From NCBI RefSeq assembly GCF_033807715.1, contig NC_084607.1:16478941-16542940 (forward strand): 64,000 nucleotides of DNA, given 5' to 3'. The translations under genes and the position numbers were made by a program. Positions 1-12,347 of this stretch are shown one piece after another. The DNA comes from Cololabis saira (taxonomy: Eukaryota > Chordata > Actinopteri > Beloniformes > Belonidae). Each line of letters begins with the position of its first letter. The stretch's first letter is position 1. The notes below the pieces were generated by a model. The model was not told the origin of the DNA and ran no database searches. It worked only from the letters and a program-made list of their open reading frames with translations.

Positions 1-3000
1 TTTGCGCCCCCGCGGTGCCTGGACTTTGCAGCAGTATCCGGATAATCGGGTAATCATATTAGATTTACTCTCTGCACGTGTTTAGGAAGCCAGTTTAATT
101 GAACATTTACAGTCCCGCATTCCATCCAGAGAAGGAGCTGCGCTTGGCACCGGGAATGCGCCCTGGTAATGCGCTCTTGTGCGTCCTGGAGGAACATTTC
201 CAAACAGATTAATTTCATTAAGTATTTTTTTTTCTGAATTTGATTTAACAAACGTTCCGATTGAGGAATGTGAAGACGGAATGGCCAGCAGGCTTTCAAA
301 GTCTTTTAAACCCTTAAAGCTTGCCTTAGTTGTCGGATCTGCGTCGCAGCTGCTGTAGTTCTTAAACTGTACCGGCCTCCTGCTGTCTAAGAAATGACAA
401 TGCTGCAATGTCTTTGTGTTTGGGGTATTTTGTCTCTGTGTTCTGGGTTTTGAAACTCCACGGGCTGTGTTATCCTTTTGTTGCCCACGTATGTGTGGTC
501 TACAGTCTAGACCTTCTTGCATAGCCTCAAATATCACAGCTCCAAGTTTAAATTCAATCTTTTTAATGTATTATAGTTTTATTGGTGTTAAGTCAAGTGA
601 TAAAAGATGAAAGACTGACCTCAAAAAAGAAAAAAAAAACTATGGTGCAAAGTGAACCTTTTTTATAAATGCATTTATGGCTAATCTGCTCCAGACTTTC
701 ATACCTGGGGAGTGTAATCAAATAGTCTATGGCATTTACACTTTGTTTTCTGGGTCAAGCTTAATGCAATTTGTGATAATGCGGCGGATGCCGGACAGTG
801 AAGGGATCATTCAGGTTATATTTAAGGGGGCATTCCTGAGCCGGACTAGATCACTATCCCAGAAAACATCTTGAAAAATCATAAGGAGCTGCATTTGAGT
901 TTGGTTTCCCTGAAGGAGCTGCTGTTGTCTCTGCACCCATCTTTAGAAGACACATTTTAAGTTGTTTGTTTGCTACCAGGGTTGGCTGCATCTTCCCTTT
1001 TCTCATGACAACCCAAAAGCATCGGAAGAGCAGGCCTTATAATCACATTAAGTTAAGGAATGTACTGTATGCAGTACTGCATGACAGGCTATCAGGTGTG
1101 AGATCTGTACATTTGGATGCTGACCATATAAAAGCACCGAATAACTCCTATCACTGCACATCTCAACCCCCCTCCAAGTTATAAGATACACTAAAGTTAC
1201 ATTTGCCATGTTGTTAGAGCTTCCCCCTCCTCAGGGTTTGTAGTATAAGCTGGGTTCATCTTCAGTGGAGTATGCAAAAAAAAAAAGGAGCTTTTGCAGC
1301 GAACTGAAAAGCAGGAAGAGGAACTGATGTTTTGTTTGACTGTCTGTGACATAGGCAAATGAGAGCTGTCATTTCTCATTGCACATCAGACATGAGTCAA
1401 TGCCCCGCCGAGGGAGACAAAACGCAGACTCTGCAGGAAACCGCTTTCTCAACCGAAATCGCACCATCTCAAGTTCTGGAGAGGAATTGTTTTAGTCTCA
1501 AAGCAAAGCTGATGATTGACGGTCTCGTTTTAGGCAGAATCTGCTGAGTGTGAGCTTGAGACCGAGATGTTTTGCACACTTAATACTATTTGTAGATTCC
1601 AGACAGTACTTTTGGGGGAGAAAATATGAGAACCTCTCTCATGTAACAGAGTATAAAGAAAAAAAAACGGTGGGAAGAGACAGAAATAAACAAGCTTCAT
1701 GTTTAAAATATTACCAAAAGTTTGCATTTCTTTGAATCATAGCAGACTGTGAACACAACCGGCTGGGCGATGGGTTGTTTAGTGACCTCTGATCTGTTGT
1801 CAGTCACTGAAAAGGCCTCCTGTTGCACTTTTTTACACCCACTGGTCATTTCTTTTCACTCCATATTTAGTTCCTAGCCCACAGATCTGAACTTGACTAA
1901 TTAAGGATGAAAAGGCTCTGACGGTTTTTGCCTTTTCACTCTGAATAATGACATGTCACCATTCTGTGAAACCGGGAAACTACACAAGAGGAGGCCTCAC
2001 AAAAACCAGAATGGGGAGCCAAAAAAACAGAATGAGCCTTCATCCAGGCCCATTGCTGATTTTGGTCGGCGGCGCTGTGCTACTGGAGTAACGCTGTGTG
2101 GGAAAGTGACTGGCACCACGCTGACTGGGCCTTTTCTAACTTGGCCGTGTCATCTGGATCCTGCCCAGTTCTGTCATTTTTTTTTTTTTTTTTTTTCTTC
2201 TTCACATTCTGCATCCAGTTTTCTGAAGCCTTGCGTGGTATTTGGAACCGTGACATTCATTGAGATGTTAGTTGGATGTGGATGTTTCGGTCCATTTTCA
2301 CATGCTGTCTGGGCTCCGGCGTAGCTGAAATGGTGCTGACCCCCTGCCTGGCAAGACTAGCCACGGTCAGGTGGGTGGTCTTGGTCCTCGAGGCTGTTGT
2401 GTTTAGCTGCCTGTTCAGCTTTTGTACGAGTGTCAAAGAAGAATCATTCTCTGGCTAAGGGTCTGGGAGGAGGCATCAACACACTTCCATTTGTCCCGGC
2501 TGCTGTCAGCTGTGAAGAAAGGGAAGCGAACAAGGCCTCATTATCAGTGTAGGAGGGACGGGTTGTGTCCGTCTGGAACAGCAAGGCAGTTTTGCACACA
2601 TTGGACATCCTGCCCACACCCGTGGATGACCCCTTCACACCTCCATTGAATCCATCAGCGTATGCACACAAAACCAAAACGATGCATCTCTTGTGTCGAT
2701 GTTCTTTTTTTTTTTCTCTCTCAATCTCATGTTTTAGCAGTGACATCTACCAACTGAACTGCTGCACCTTCTTTGTTTTAGAATGACCTATAAAGCTGTT
2801 AAGACCCTTATCAGGTCCTTGCCCAGTTTTCAGTAGCTCTTTCCAAAAGTGTCAGGCTTATCAGCCTCCTGTCAGACCCTCCTGGAGGCTTGAAGACGAG
2901 GAGGGGAAGTGGCTGCAGACTCAGCCGAGCCTCTCAGTGCAGCATATCAGCAGTCCATAACGGCCTGTATTTCAAATGATGCCATTTCACCTCCTTATCT

Positions 3001-3283
3001 CTGCAGCGCTCCATAACGGTGCTTCACCCCTGAGTCTTTCTTAACGTGCTGCTTTGTAAATCAGGCTGCACCTCCTTGTGATTTAACTTTCATGACTGTG
3101 TGCGGTGGCTTTAGCTTTTAATTGCAGTACTTTCCACTGACCTAGAGCTGATCCAGTGGCTGCCTGGATACAGACGTCACGCAGCTGTCCCTGACTGTAA
3201 AAAAATGGTTGTCTTTTTTGTTTTTCCCCCATCATTTTTACTAATCACCGTCTTGCTTTTCTTCTTCTTTCTCCGTTTCCCAG
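1..3283 (+). other. 3' part of STK17 intron 1; no gene seen
   Basis: AT-rich unique-looking sequence upstream of the first visible kinase exon, with a T-run near 2179-2196. I looked for an exon ending in the ELGR-G kinase start and found none. Short open frames here have no recognisable similarity. Confidence 0.6.
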
Positions 3284-3496
3284 GGGAAAGTTTGCAGTGG
3301 TAAAGAAGTGCTTCGAGAAAGCAACGGGGAAGCAGTTCGCTGCCAAGTTCCTGCGAAAGCGGCGGAAGGGGGAAGACTGCCGCATGGACATCTTGAACGA
3401 GATTGCTGTGCTGGAGTCGGCCAAGGCAAACCCCTACGTGGTGGCGCTGCACGAGGTCTACGAGACCAACTCTGAAATCATCCTCGTTCTGGAGTG
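3284..3496 (+). CDS. stk17al: STK17 exon: glycine loop, ATP lysine, alpha-C helix
   Basis: The exon follows a polypyrimidine tract ending in cag and ends TG before a gtgagt donor. It begins one base before codon GGA. It encodes [17 protein letters not shown] through [16 protein letters not shown]. The split codon at its 3' end becomes TGT (Cys) after splicing, where human DRAK kinases have Tyr (LEY). Confidence 0.92.
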
Positions 3497-6400
3497 GTGA
3501 GTCGACGCGTTGGTGCAGAAGTGATGGTGCTAACCTGTAGTGACCCATTTGATCTGAGAAAGGAAAACTCTCGGTTAAATTATTGCTTTTTAAACATTTC
3601 CTTGTAGTTTGTGCATAATTTCATCCTAAATTTACTAGTTGCAATGCAAAATAATTTCTTTTAGTTTGGGGAAGGCCTCTCAGCAAATTTCACAAACACG
3701 TCATGCCACATCCTCTGCTTTGCATGAGAAACGCTTTGACGTTTTCATGCGAGTATGTATACACACACACACACACACACACGCAGCCCTGCTTTACTGT
3801 AACATGAACTCTGCCTTATATAGAAATACTCGCTGTGGTTAGCTGCTCTTCTCGGTGTTGCCATCTAGTTTCTCGTCAGGCTAGATGATGGGAACCGTTG
3901 TTGCAAAGGCTAATGTGGCAAAACGGCACAAAGCTCTCCGTGAGAAGATGACACCTGTGAGCGACAAGTCTGTCATGTTGCATATTACTATGAGAACTTC
4001 ATGACCAGTGCAAAAGGAAGCGTGTTGTACTCAACCATGTAGGTGAACGTAAACAGTTGAGTTCAGCAACTCAATCATCATTCTTTGTACTTACTATTTG
4101 CATCATGGCATTTCCACATTTCAATCAACCAGAACAGAAAATGGAATTGCAATGTAATTGCATCTCTCTCCTCATTGGAGTGAGGAGATGCTCTGCTTGG
4201 TCGCTGCATGCTTGCTTGTGACCAAGTCCCTCCTTTAACACAGTTCTAGCTAGTAATTTCCACCACAGATGTGGAATGACCCTGCAGGACAGAAGCAGCT
4301 CTGTGGGGACGGCTGCATTTGACCCCCGCGTGAAGTGTGAAAGGGGAAGTACCACCGTAGCTTGCCCCTGCATTGCCGGCAGACACAACATAGCAGGAGG
4401 TCGGTCGTCAGAGGTCGAAAGTTCCTCTTCCTGCACACGAGCAATGCTTTGATACTCGATGGCCTGGTTTAAAGAGCTCCGTTATTATCAACGTCACTGC
4501 ACACGGGTTCTGAAAGCTGCAGAAGCACTAACGGTGAAACTCGTGGCCAACGAAAAGTTGCATCTCAAACCGTCTGACCTCAGCACCAGTTTCAAGAACT
4601 GCAAACCATTTTCCATTTCCTGTGGGTTTTAAATGTAAGCGGCAAGCGAGGCTCCCAAAAGTAGCACAGCGCCATGCTGGTAAAGTGAACTCGCGTCTCG
4701 TAGCCACAACCACATCCTTGTAAATGTCAGAGGAATGACAGAAGCTGAGTTCAGATTATCTTTGAGCTTGCATCAGTTTTACAGAAAGACTCCACCACAA
4801 TGACGAGTTCGACGGTCACTTGAATGAAAAATCAACCCCTGGACAGTCATAGTGAGGGTTTATTTTTTTGCATGCAGAACAGTTTATTACCTGCTCTTAT
4901 GTACTTTAAACTGCAGTGCAAGTTTTCAGTTTTCTTTTATTCCTTCGAGGTTTAAAGTTAATGTGACATGAAACAGAATAACTAAAGTTACAGTCCATTG
5001 ACAGTGTGGCACATGATGATGATGATGATGATGATGATGACTGTTTTTATATGCTGTCCTTATTTTGAATACTAAAGCTACAGGATGTCTGCTCATCATG
5101 TGCCCAACATAACCCTTAACAAGCTGGATTTCCTCTGTAATGGACACACAGTGTCCAAAACGTTCAGCCAACAGTTAGATCGGCCTTGACGACGCCGGCC
5201 GGCCGACAGGGTGATCTTTGTCACGGGCGCTTGGCGAGCCAGCAAGGGCTTTAATCACATAGCTTCTACTTCAGAAAAAACAATGACTTCTTTTACCGTT
5301 TACTGCTTCACATTTGTTCTTTGCTCTTGCAACGAAACGATCACTTGGCCTTGACGTGCCCCGACACATTTGGCTGCAGGGAGTTCATTAAGTGTGAACT
5401 TTCTTGGAAAGAAGAAGAAGAGCGCAGAATATTTAGGTGTCAGGGGAGTAGGAAACAATTCCCAATCCCGGTTTAAACAAAAGTCTAATTTGAATTGAGC
5501 AAAAGTGTTTTTTTTTTTTAATCCATTCACAGCTCTCTAAATTTAACGAAGCAGCTGAAGCACTTGGTCCATTCAGATGCTTCAGTGTCCAGACTCAGTC
5601 AGTGCTTATAGACGAAGTTCATGTTAAATGAATAAGTTCAGTTTTAGTTTTAAAACCGTGACTGGAAACGATTGGGAAGCTATAAAGAGTTTTCTGGCAT
5701 TGCTTCATTGTATGGTGTGTCCCTGCAGCTCATTCGGTGGGTTGGAGTTTGTTTGCAGAGAGCTGTGGTGCAGATTTGCTTCTCGAAGGGAAAAAGGTTT
5801 TTGAAGAAAAAAATATAGTAGGAAAAATTTAGGAATATCTTCCAAAACCGGGGGAGAAAAGAATTCTCGTTCCTATTTTCACAGCAAAGGTTAGTAAAGG
5901 AACGCGGGACACTGGAAGGTGCCGGTTATGTAACAGTTGTTCCCGGTCACAAAGTTTTTCTGGGAGGATAAAAAGCATGTGTGCCTCCTAAATCCCCCAC
6001 ACATGGTTGTAGTTTTGTGGGTGAACTGTCAGCTTCAGGCATTGATCTCACTGATGGGGCATCTAACCCAAATCCACCATGTCTCCACTTTACTTAACTG
6101 TGTTATACAAGATCAGCGAGATTAGTCAGGAATCTGACTATTCCTTCCCGGGAAATCAAGAGCTGGCATTGAGTTATCTCATAAAATTCCAAAAATGGCT
6201 AATCCCTTAGTTATGATCAAACAAAGGGTAAATGCTTCAGCCTGAGGGTCTAAGATTATTTAAAAACCAACCCGACATTGCTCCCTCCCCCTTTCTCTCT
6301 TTCCTTGGCTTTTTATAATTAGTTATATTTAGATTAACAGTAGTCCCTTTTTTCTATTTAAAAAAAATTCCAAGCTCTTGTTAGTTGTACTCTGTATTCC

Positions 6401-9400
6401 CCCTCTTTTTTTATTATGCTTAATTGGAATATATCAGGCTGTGGTCAGATGGTATCGGAGCCTGCAGTTAGCTGATATAACTGTTCTTATCTCGGTAATA
6501 TTCCCTGGGAAGAGGAAAGGAACAGTCGCAGGCGGGGAACCAAAACCTGCATTGATTTATGTTGGACTCGCATGCAGAGTGCAGATGTGGCTGGACTTTG
6601 TTCCTCCACGCCAAAGTATACTAATGAGTACACCAACCGTTATATAATTTTAAAGAAAACGGAAATTACTTGCTCAGGGGGTGGGGGGGGTGTCACAAAA
6701 CGTGTAAAAGTTGGCTTGATAGGTATTTTCCACTGTAAACGTCTGATGCAAACTGCAGGGAAGGAACTGCTTGTTCATTTGAGGTTGTATTTTATGACGG
6801 CAAATTAAAATAATCAAAAATAAAAGCTCAGCTATACTAGATGGCTATCTCATATCCCATCACATACATTTTTTTTGGTTTTATCTGTGATTTGTATTTA
6901 ATTTTCTTTATCTTTTGCTGTCGTTTCAGTGCTGCAGGTGGCGAAATCTTCGACCAGTGCGTGGGAGATAACGATGACGCGTTCACAGAGAAAGACGTGA
7001 TACGACTGGCAAAGCAGATCCTGACGGGCGTGGCCTTCCTGCACCGAAACAACGTGGTGCACCTGGATCTGAAGGTGAGGGCAGTGAGAGCCTATGCGAC
7101 CACAGACGCCGGTCCGTCCCCCTCGGAGGGTTTAGCCTGAGGGAGATATAATTACAGTTATGCAACCAGGAGCTCATTCAGTGTGTCATGCCTCTGTTCC
7201 CACGAGGGGATGCTTTTATTGGGTCGTTGGGTAACTCGGGCAGGCGTCCTTGAGGTTTCCCTGGCCTCCTTTTATCTTGGCATCGCCCCGCAGAACAAAA
7301 AAGTGCGTGGTTTCTCCTTACACTTGTTGCATAACGTGCTCCAGATTCTTCCATCTCAGTGCAGCTAATCTTAATGATCAAAACATAATGTGCATGTTAA
7401 CATATCTATGATCAGATCTATCTACTTCAACCTCACATGGACCAGCTACCTCTGGCAGTTTTGCCACCTAGGGACGTAAGGACGTAAGCCTTGTTATTTA
7501 CACCGCGGTATTTATTTGCGTACGCTTGTTAAAAAAGCCGTTTAAACATTTGGCAGTCAATACCCCACCTGTTTTCAGAGTTGCATGATGAGCTTAGTGG
7601 CTGATCTGAGCTCAGAGCGGCACCGTGAACGCCGACGACTTGCAGACGGATCCCCTAATTCTATCAGGAGTCGTTTCCTCTAATGCCGCGACTCATTCAC
7701 AAGGACAGACAATGACGTCAAGTGTAGACTCTCAGGCTGCTTGAATTACATTTGCTCCTTATGTAACAAACCTTTTGCCTAATCGGTTGCGTTCATCTCC
7801 AGCCCCAGAACATCTTGCTGACCAGTGCCAGACCTCTGGGGGACATCCGCATCGTTGACTTCGGCTTGTCCAGATGTGTGGACAAAGTCAAGGAGGTCAG
7901 GGAGATCCTGGGTACCCCAGAATACGTGGGTAGGTTCTGCTTTTGTTTTTTCTTACGTTTCCAGATCCACCCTGTTCCCCCTTCAGATTTAGTGTTCATA
8001 TGTCTCGACTAAATGGCTCCATGTGTTTATTTTGCAGCACCAGAGATCCTGAACTATGAGCCCATCAGCACCGCTACAGATATGTGGTAAGTGTGCAACT
8101 TTAGTCATGCTAGTTACACAAAATTACGCGATGGCCAGTATAGGGCTGTTCGATTTTGCCCAAAAATAAAATCTCGATTTTTTTTTCTCTGAAAATCCGA
8201 TTTTCGATTACGATTACGATTATTTTGTGAATTGACAAAAGGCAAAGAAATGATTTCAAATATGCTGTTTTTTTATTGAACATTTGCCCCATTGGGCTTT
8301 AAGTGCAAACTTTGCTCTTATTAAACCAAAAATGAATGAATAAAGTGCAAAACTCTGTAAAATAAGTTGAAAAAAGTTTTAAAAAATATAATAAAATATA
8401 AAGTTTTATCTCTGAAAAAAAAAAATCAGCAAATCAGCACTTGCAAACATACAGTAAGTTATATTTCCAATTAAATAAAACAAGACATTTTCTAATTAAA
8501 CTAAACTGGGTCTTTGCATGCTAAATAATAATGCAACCCATGAAGGAGGTAGAGGTGTGTTATGTCAGTCATTACATTTGCTATTCACATTTGCAAGTTT
8601 TTTGTAAGGAACAAGAGCCGGTTTAAAAAAAAAAAAAAAAAAAAAGTGAAAAATCGATTTTGCGATTTTCACATTTTAACATCGTTCTAATTACATAATT
8701 ACGATTTAAAATCTATTAATCGAACAGCCCTAGGCCAGTAGTGACATCACATCCGAAACATGTCTCGGCCTTGGCGTCCTTGTTGCCTTTGAGCAACAAC
8801 TAACACCGAGATGGGACGGATCAACTGTTAAATAGTGTCATTTTTCTCAATAACCACCTTCACCTCCTCCTTCTCATGTCAGGAGCATCGGGGTTCTGAC
8901 CTACGTCATGCTGACAGGCGAGTCTCCGTTTCTGGGTGACGAGAAGCAGGAGACGTTCCTCAACATCTCCCAGGTCAACGTGGACTACTCGCCGGACACG
9001 TTTGAGGGGATCTCCTCCCTGGCTGTTGACTTTATCAAGTCGTTGTTGGTGAAAAACCCCAGGTGAGGCTCCAGGCAGCCGAGCATGACGCTCCACAGAT
9101 GTTCTGATTTCTTTGCATAAACCTGTAAACTTGTCATGGGCATAATCGCGAGCTGATTTACGCACCAAGGATGTGAGTCAGGTTTACAGCTGCAGGAAGC
9201 ACATCCGCTTTCTTCAGAATCAGTGTGTGGCAACAAGATTTGCGTCACTCGAGCAACGTTGTTTCCTTCGTATTTAATTTTATTTCATTAATTTGTTGGG
9301 ATTAAACTGATTTCATTTGAAAAAAGATAATAATAAAACCCCCCATCTTTATAGATCAACCACTTTGTGTTGAACACGAGGAGCGGAAGGATGTTTAACT

Positions 9401-9993
9401 TCAGCAGAGGCTTTAATTTACCCTCAGTTTATTTGAAGAGTAGGAGCAGCTTCGGTCTCGTATCATATTAATGGGATTACTGGAAAAGGGCAAAAAAAAT
9501 TGTTGATTGGTAAGACATGAAGGGGACAAAAAAAAGAGAGGGGAAAATCTTCATAATATTATTATTGTGGTTTTCCGATCCCGGTGTTGAAAAGAATACG
9601 GTCGATGTGAGAGTGGGGATTGAGTGAATCGGAAGATCCAAGCAACGCATTGGTTATATAAACTCCTTGGGAAATTCCACTCATCCAGAGCGTTATTGTG
9701 TTTGTGTGTACAGGAAGAGAGCCACAGCAGAAGAATGCCTCAATCACCCCTGGCTGAACTCCCACTCCCACCCGCACCTCCACAAGAGGTCGGCCTCGTC
9801 CTTGGACGAGCCCGAGATGAGCCACTCGGAGTCGGAGCCGGAGAGCCCGGCTCCGTCCCCCGACCTGGACCTGATCGGGTCGTTTCTCATGTGCCCGGGG
9901 CAGGGCGAGCTGAAGGCGGGCCGGGATGCCTTCTCCTTCAGCGAGGCCCCGTACCCCACGCGGCCAGAGATCCAGCAGGAGCTGATCTGCTGA
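3284..9993 (+). CDS. stk17al: STK17/DRAK-family serine/threonine kinase, 3' six coding exons (5' end outside window)
   Basis: Death-associated-protein-kinase-related (DRAK) kinase. Exons: 3284-3496, 6930-7074, 7803-7929, 8038-8086, 8883-9062, 9714-9993. All junctions are GT-AG and phases join cleanly, giving 330 residues plus a stop. Kinase motifs run in order: glycine-loop remnant GKFAVV, ATP-binding AAKF lysine, alpha-C glutamate in NEIAVLE, catalytic loop HLDLKPQN, DFGLSR, GTPEYVAPE, and [20 protein letters not shown] instead of HRDLK is normal for DRAK/DAPK relatives. The family phosphorylates myosin light chain and is linked to apoptosis and lymphocyte signalling. Many positions ([23 protein letters not shown]) resemble human STK17[10 protein letters not shown] and the C-terminal LIC resemble STK17B, so paralogue naming (stk17a, stk17al or stk17b) is uncertain. 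The exon encoding the N-terminus and first glycine-loop residues was not found in bases 1-3283 and must lie upstream. Confidence 0.93.
3497..6929 (+). other. STK17 intron between first two visible exons
   Basis: About 3.4 kb of intron with no supported gene. It holds a short (AC)n run at about 3761-3783, a (GAT)n run at about 5015-5041 and a G-run near 6679-6690. Confidence 0.7.
6930..7074 (+). CDS. stk17al: STK17 exon: [10 protein letters not shown] to HLDLK
   Basis: The acceptor is tcgtttcag and the donor gtgagg. It encodes [20 protein letters not shown], then [20 protein letters not shown] and VVHLDLK. It ends in phase 0 inside the catalytic loop. Confidence 0.92.
7075..7802 (+). other. 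STK17 intron; nothing recognised
   Basis: A 0.73-kb intron bounded by gtgagg and atctccag. No repeat or gene was recognised inside it. Confidence 0.7.
7803..7929 (+). CDS. stk17al: STK17 exon: catalytic loop end, DFG, activation segment
   Basis: The acceptor is atctccag and the donor gtaggt. It encodes [35 protein letters not shown] and LGTPEYV. This contains the magnesium-binding DFG and most of the activation loop. It ends one base into the Ala codon of VAPE. Confidence 0.92.
8038..8086 (+). CDS. stk17al: STK17 exon: APE motif (49 bp)
   Basis: A short 49-bp exon between tttgcag and gtaagt encodes [17 protein letters not shown], with Ala and Trp codons split at its edges. It holds the APE motif and the structural Asp of subdomain IX. 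The next intron carries a hAT-like short transposon. Confidence 0.9.
8141..8732. mobile_element. hAT-like non-autonomous element (MITE), copy A
   Basis: Ends are tagggctgttcgatt... on the left and ...aatcgaacagccccta-type on the right (inverted ends tagggctgttcgatt / aatcgaacagcccta). The exact 8-bp target duplication ggccagta lies at 8133-8140 and 8733-8740. An 8-bp duplication with short inverted ends is the hAT hallmark. The interior is AT-rich with no coding capacity. It sits in the intron after the APE exon of the kinase gene. A second copy of the same family lies at 16658-17052. Confidence 0.88.
8883..9062 (+). CDS. stk17al: STK17 exon: C-lobe
   Basis: The acceptor is tgtcag and the donor gtgagg. 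It encodes [20 protein letters not shown], then [20 protein letters not shown] and [19 protein letters not shown]. This is the typical DRAK C-lobe with the SPFLG and NISQVNVDY blocks. Confidence 0.92.
9063..9713 (+). other. last STK17 intron; nothing recognised
   Basis: A 0.65-kb intron bounded by gtgagg and gtgtgtacag. It is AT-rich with no recognised repeat. Confidence 0.7.
9714..9993 (+). CDS. stk17al: STK17 terminal exon: end of kinase domain and C-terminal tail
   Basis: It begins after gtgtgtacag, completes the Arg of [18 protein letters not shown], and finishes the kinase fold. It then encodes a tail of roughly 70 residues that is serine-, proline- and acid-rich ([26 protein letters not shown]) and ends in EIQQELIC before TGA at 9991-9993. 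The tail has no visible domain. KRSAS could be a phosphorylation site, but that is inference only. Confidence 0.92.
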
Positions 9994-11050
9994 CCGGCGC
10001 TCCACGCGTCGCCAGAGACTCGTTGAGCGAGCCCTGCAGCTTCTTGGTCCTGCTCCGAGCCAGGACCGTGCTCTACTGCTGTGATGTCTGAGCTGTGCGT
10101 GGACCAATACCTCTGCGTGTTTTGCGTGTGACTGTGAACTATAAACTCCATGCTTATTTGAATAATTGCACAAGATAAATATGTAAGGGATGGCAAAGGA
10201 AGGAGTGGGAGAAGACACGAGGACGTTGTCACACGACTGGACCGCCGCCTTAGAAGTGACAGAGCTGCACTGGGCTCAGCCTTACACCGCCATGCTTTCT
10301 TGTACCCAGATTGCCTTTTGGGACTGGGTTTTGGAGGAGAGGCAGTTTCTTGCTTCCTTGTGAACTGACTTCATTCATGCGCTCACGCTTCAGCTGACCC
10401 ACACATTGTTTCTGTGATGAGATCTTTGCAGATGGTTGTATCTAACAGAAGGCAGCGTCTTTGCTGAAGGATAAATGTTAAATGTTTCACTGATTTTTGT
10501 TTTATTTTTGTTTATTTATGTGTGTTATCACCTCAAGCCCCTTTAAATATTCAATGCCACATTGATGCCTGAGTTTAAGTTTGATATAGTAGCATTCTTA
10601 TAATTTTTTTTGTTTTTTTAAGGACAATCTTGAGCACTTTTTTACGTTGTTCTTGGATTTCTGTGTAATTGTAAGAAACTAAAGGCTCCTTTAATAAAAA
10701 TTGGCTGTCACACGGTGTACTGTAAATAATCGTTCTTCATCACAGTTTTTGTCACGTGACCTTTTTATCTGATAATGTGCCACTTTTCCACCTCACTTCT
10801 GTGCTAAAATTGTGGTTTAAACTTTTTTTTTTAATTTGTTCACTTATTTGCTATTGCACAAGTTGCACAACATTTACTTTGTACTTAACTGCAAAGTTGC
10901 CTCTAGACTTCTTGTTGGGTTTATTATTTTTTTACTTTCTTCCAAATATAACATCAGTCTTGGGAGGGAGGAACCGCCGGCGTTTTGTGTTTTGATCCGT
11001 TGTAGAAACAAAGGAACGGGGTAGTCCAATGATGCCCGGGTTTGAATAAA
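9994..11050 (+). other. STK17 3' UTR with polyadenylation signals
   Basis: Noncoding sequence after the stop codon becomes AT-rich. AATAAA occurs at 10693-10698, followed by a GT-rich stretch, and again at 11045-11050. The transcript probably ends near 10.72 kb or just after 11.05 kb. The end point is inferred from motifs only. Confidence 0.6.
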
Positions 11051-11059
11051 TGTGATGTT

Positions 11060-12289
11060 TTCCTTCAGATTCTCGCGAGCAGAGAAATTGGAAAGGAAAT
11101 TCTCAAAGGATTGAAATGTATATTGTGAGTTAGTGTTAAGATTGATCTGCAAAGGTAACTTTCTTTTTCTTTTTTTTTTTTATAAATATATGAATGTTAA
11201 CAACATTGCATTATTTTGTATGTTAACTTTTATTCCTGTTGTATTCTGCTCTTGAATTTCAGGAAGGTTTGCACTTGTCCTTGTGGACATCATGTTGAAA
11301 TTAAATGTTGGTGGCGATGCATTGCTAAATGTAACTAAAAACAAAAAAATACATGAGCTTTTTCTATCAAGCTGCTGTCTGTGATCTTGTCTTTCATACA
11401 CGGAGTAACTATTTTTGATATCAGCACATCTACACATATTGGATTGAGTCATTATTAGTTGATCTCCTGACTTTTAGGGTAAAAACATTTTATGACCAAA
11501 TACTTGATACACCTCACTCGGCTTCTGCTGAGTTTAGTGCACATAAACATTGAACTAATACTTTACACCCGTCAAAATTATATTTTGTGAACATAGCTGG
11601 TTTCTAAGTAGATCAGTTCACTGGAAAAAGGCGCTCTGCTTATTTGCATGTCAGTATCAATGCACTTGTGATTTGAATTTTATTACAGTTAATGTGAACG
11701 GTTTGCAGTGTTGGTGTATTTAGTTAAATTGAACTCTAAAAGTGATGTTCAAACTGTAAACCATCTGGAATATTACATTCACAACCGTTTTATATGGTTG
11801 ATCAAACAGAAGCTGAGTGTTCCTGTAAAACCAAAGCCACAAGTCGCATTCATAGAAGTGGTGCATGTTGGTTTTACTTTAAACCAAACAACACATTTTG
11901 AAACACTTTCCATGATTTTATGAATAGTTCTTTTGTTCTCTTGAATACTTGACGCCCAACTTAAAACATATTTTCCTTCTACCTCAGTTTTCTACAGACT
12001 TAACTAATATTAATTATATTAATATTTTGTGAAGAGTTGCATCAACATTCATGGAAAACCTTTCAATCCTAAATTCCCTCCTTTACAAAACCAACAGGGA
12101 GCATGAATGTTCATATGATGTAATGAATGCCATCAGGCTTTCACAATGATCAACAAAATAACTTTAAACTGACAAAAGTAATAATTTACTAAAATGTGAG
12201 TAACGGAGATCAGACTTTATTTTAGAATTATGCATCAAAACCATCATCAAACAAAATAAACTACGGAAACTGGCCTTGTGAGAAATGAT
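11060..12289. other. intergenic AT-rich sequence
   Basis: Downstream of the kinase gene. No supported gene or recognised repeat. Confidence 0.5.
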
Positions 12290-12347
12290 GGGACCCTCAA
12301 CCTGATATTTTGTTGCACAACCTTTCATGTCAATCACTGCAGTCCTG

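Noticed and set aside
1..3283. Search for the first STK17 coding exon
   Set aside because: No sequence encoding the expected kinase start (ELGR before GKFAVV) with a donor was found; it must be upstream.
9624..10218. Long alternative frames overlapping the last STK17 exon on both strands
   Set aside because: Shadows of the high-GC coding exon; the kinase frame has family and splice support.
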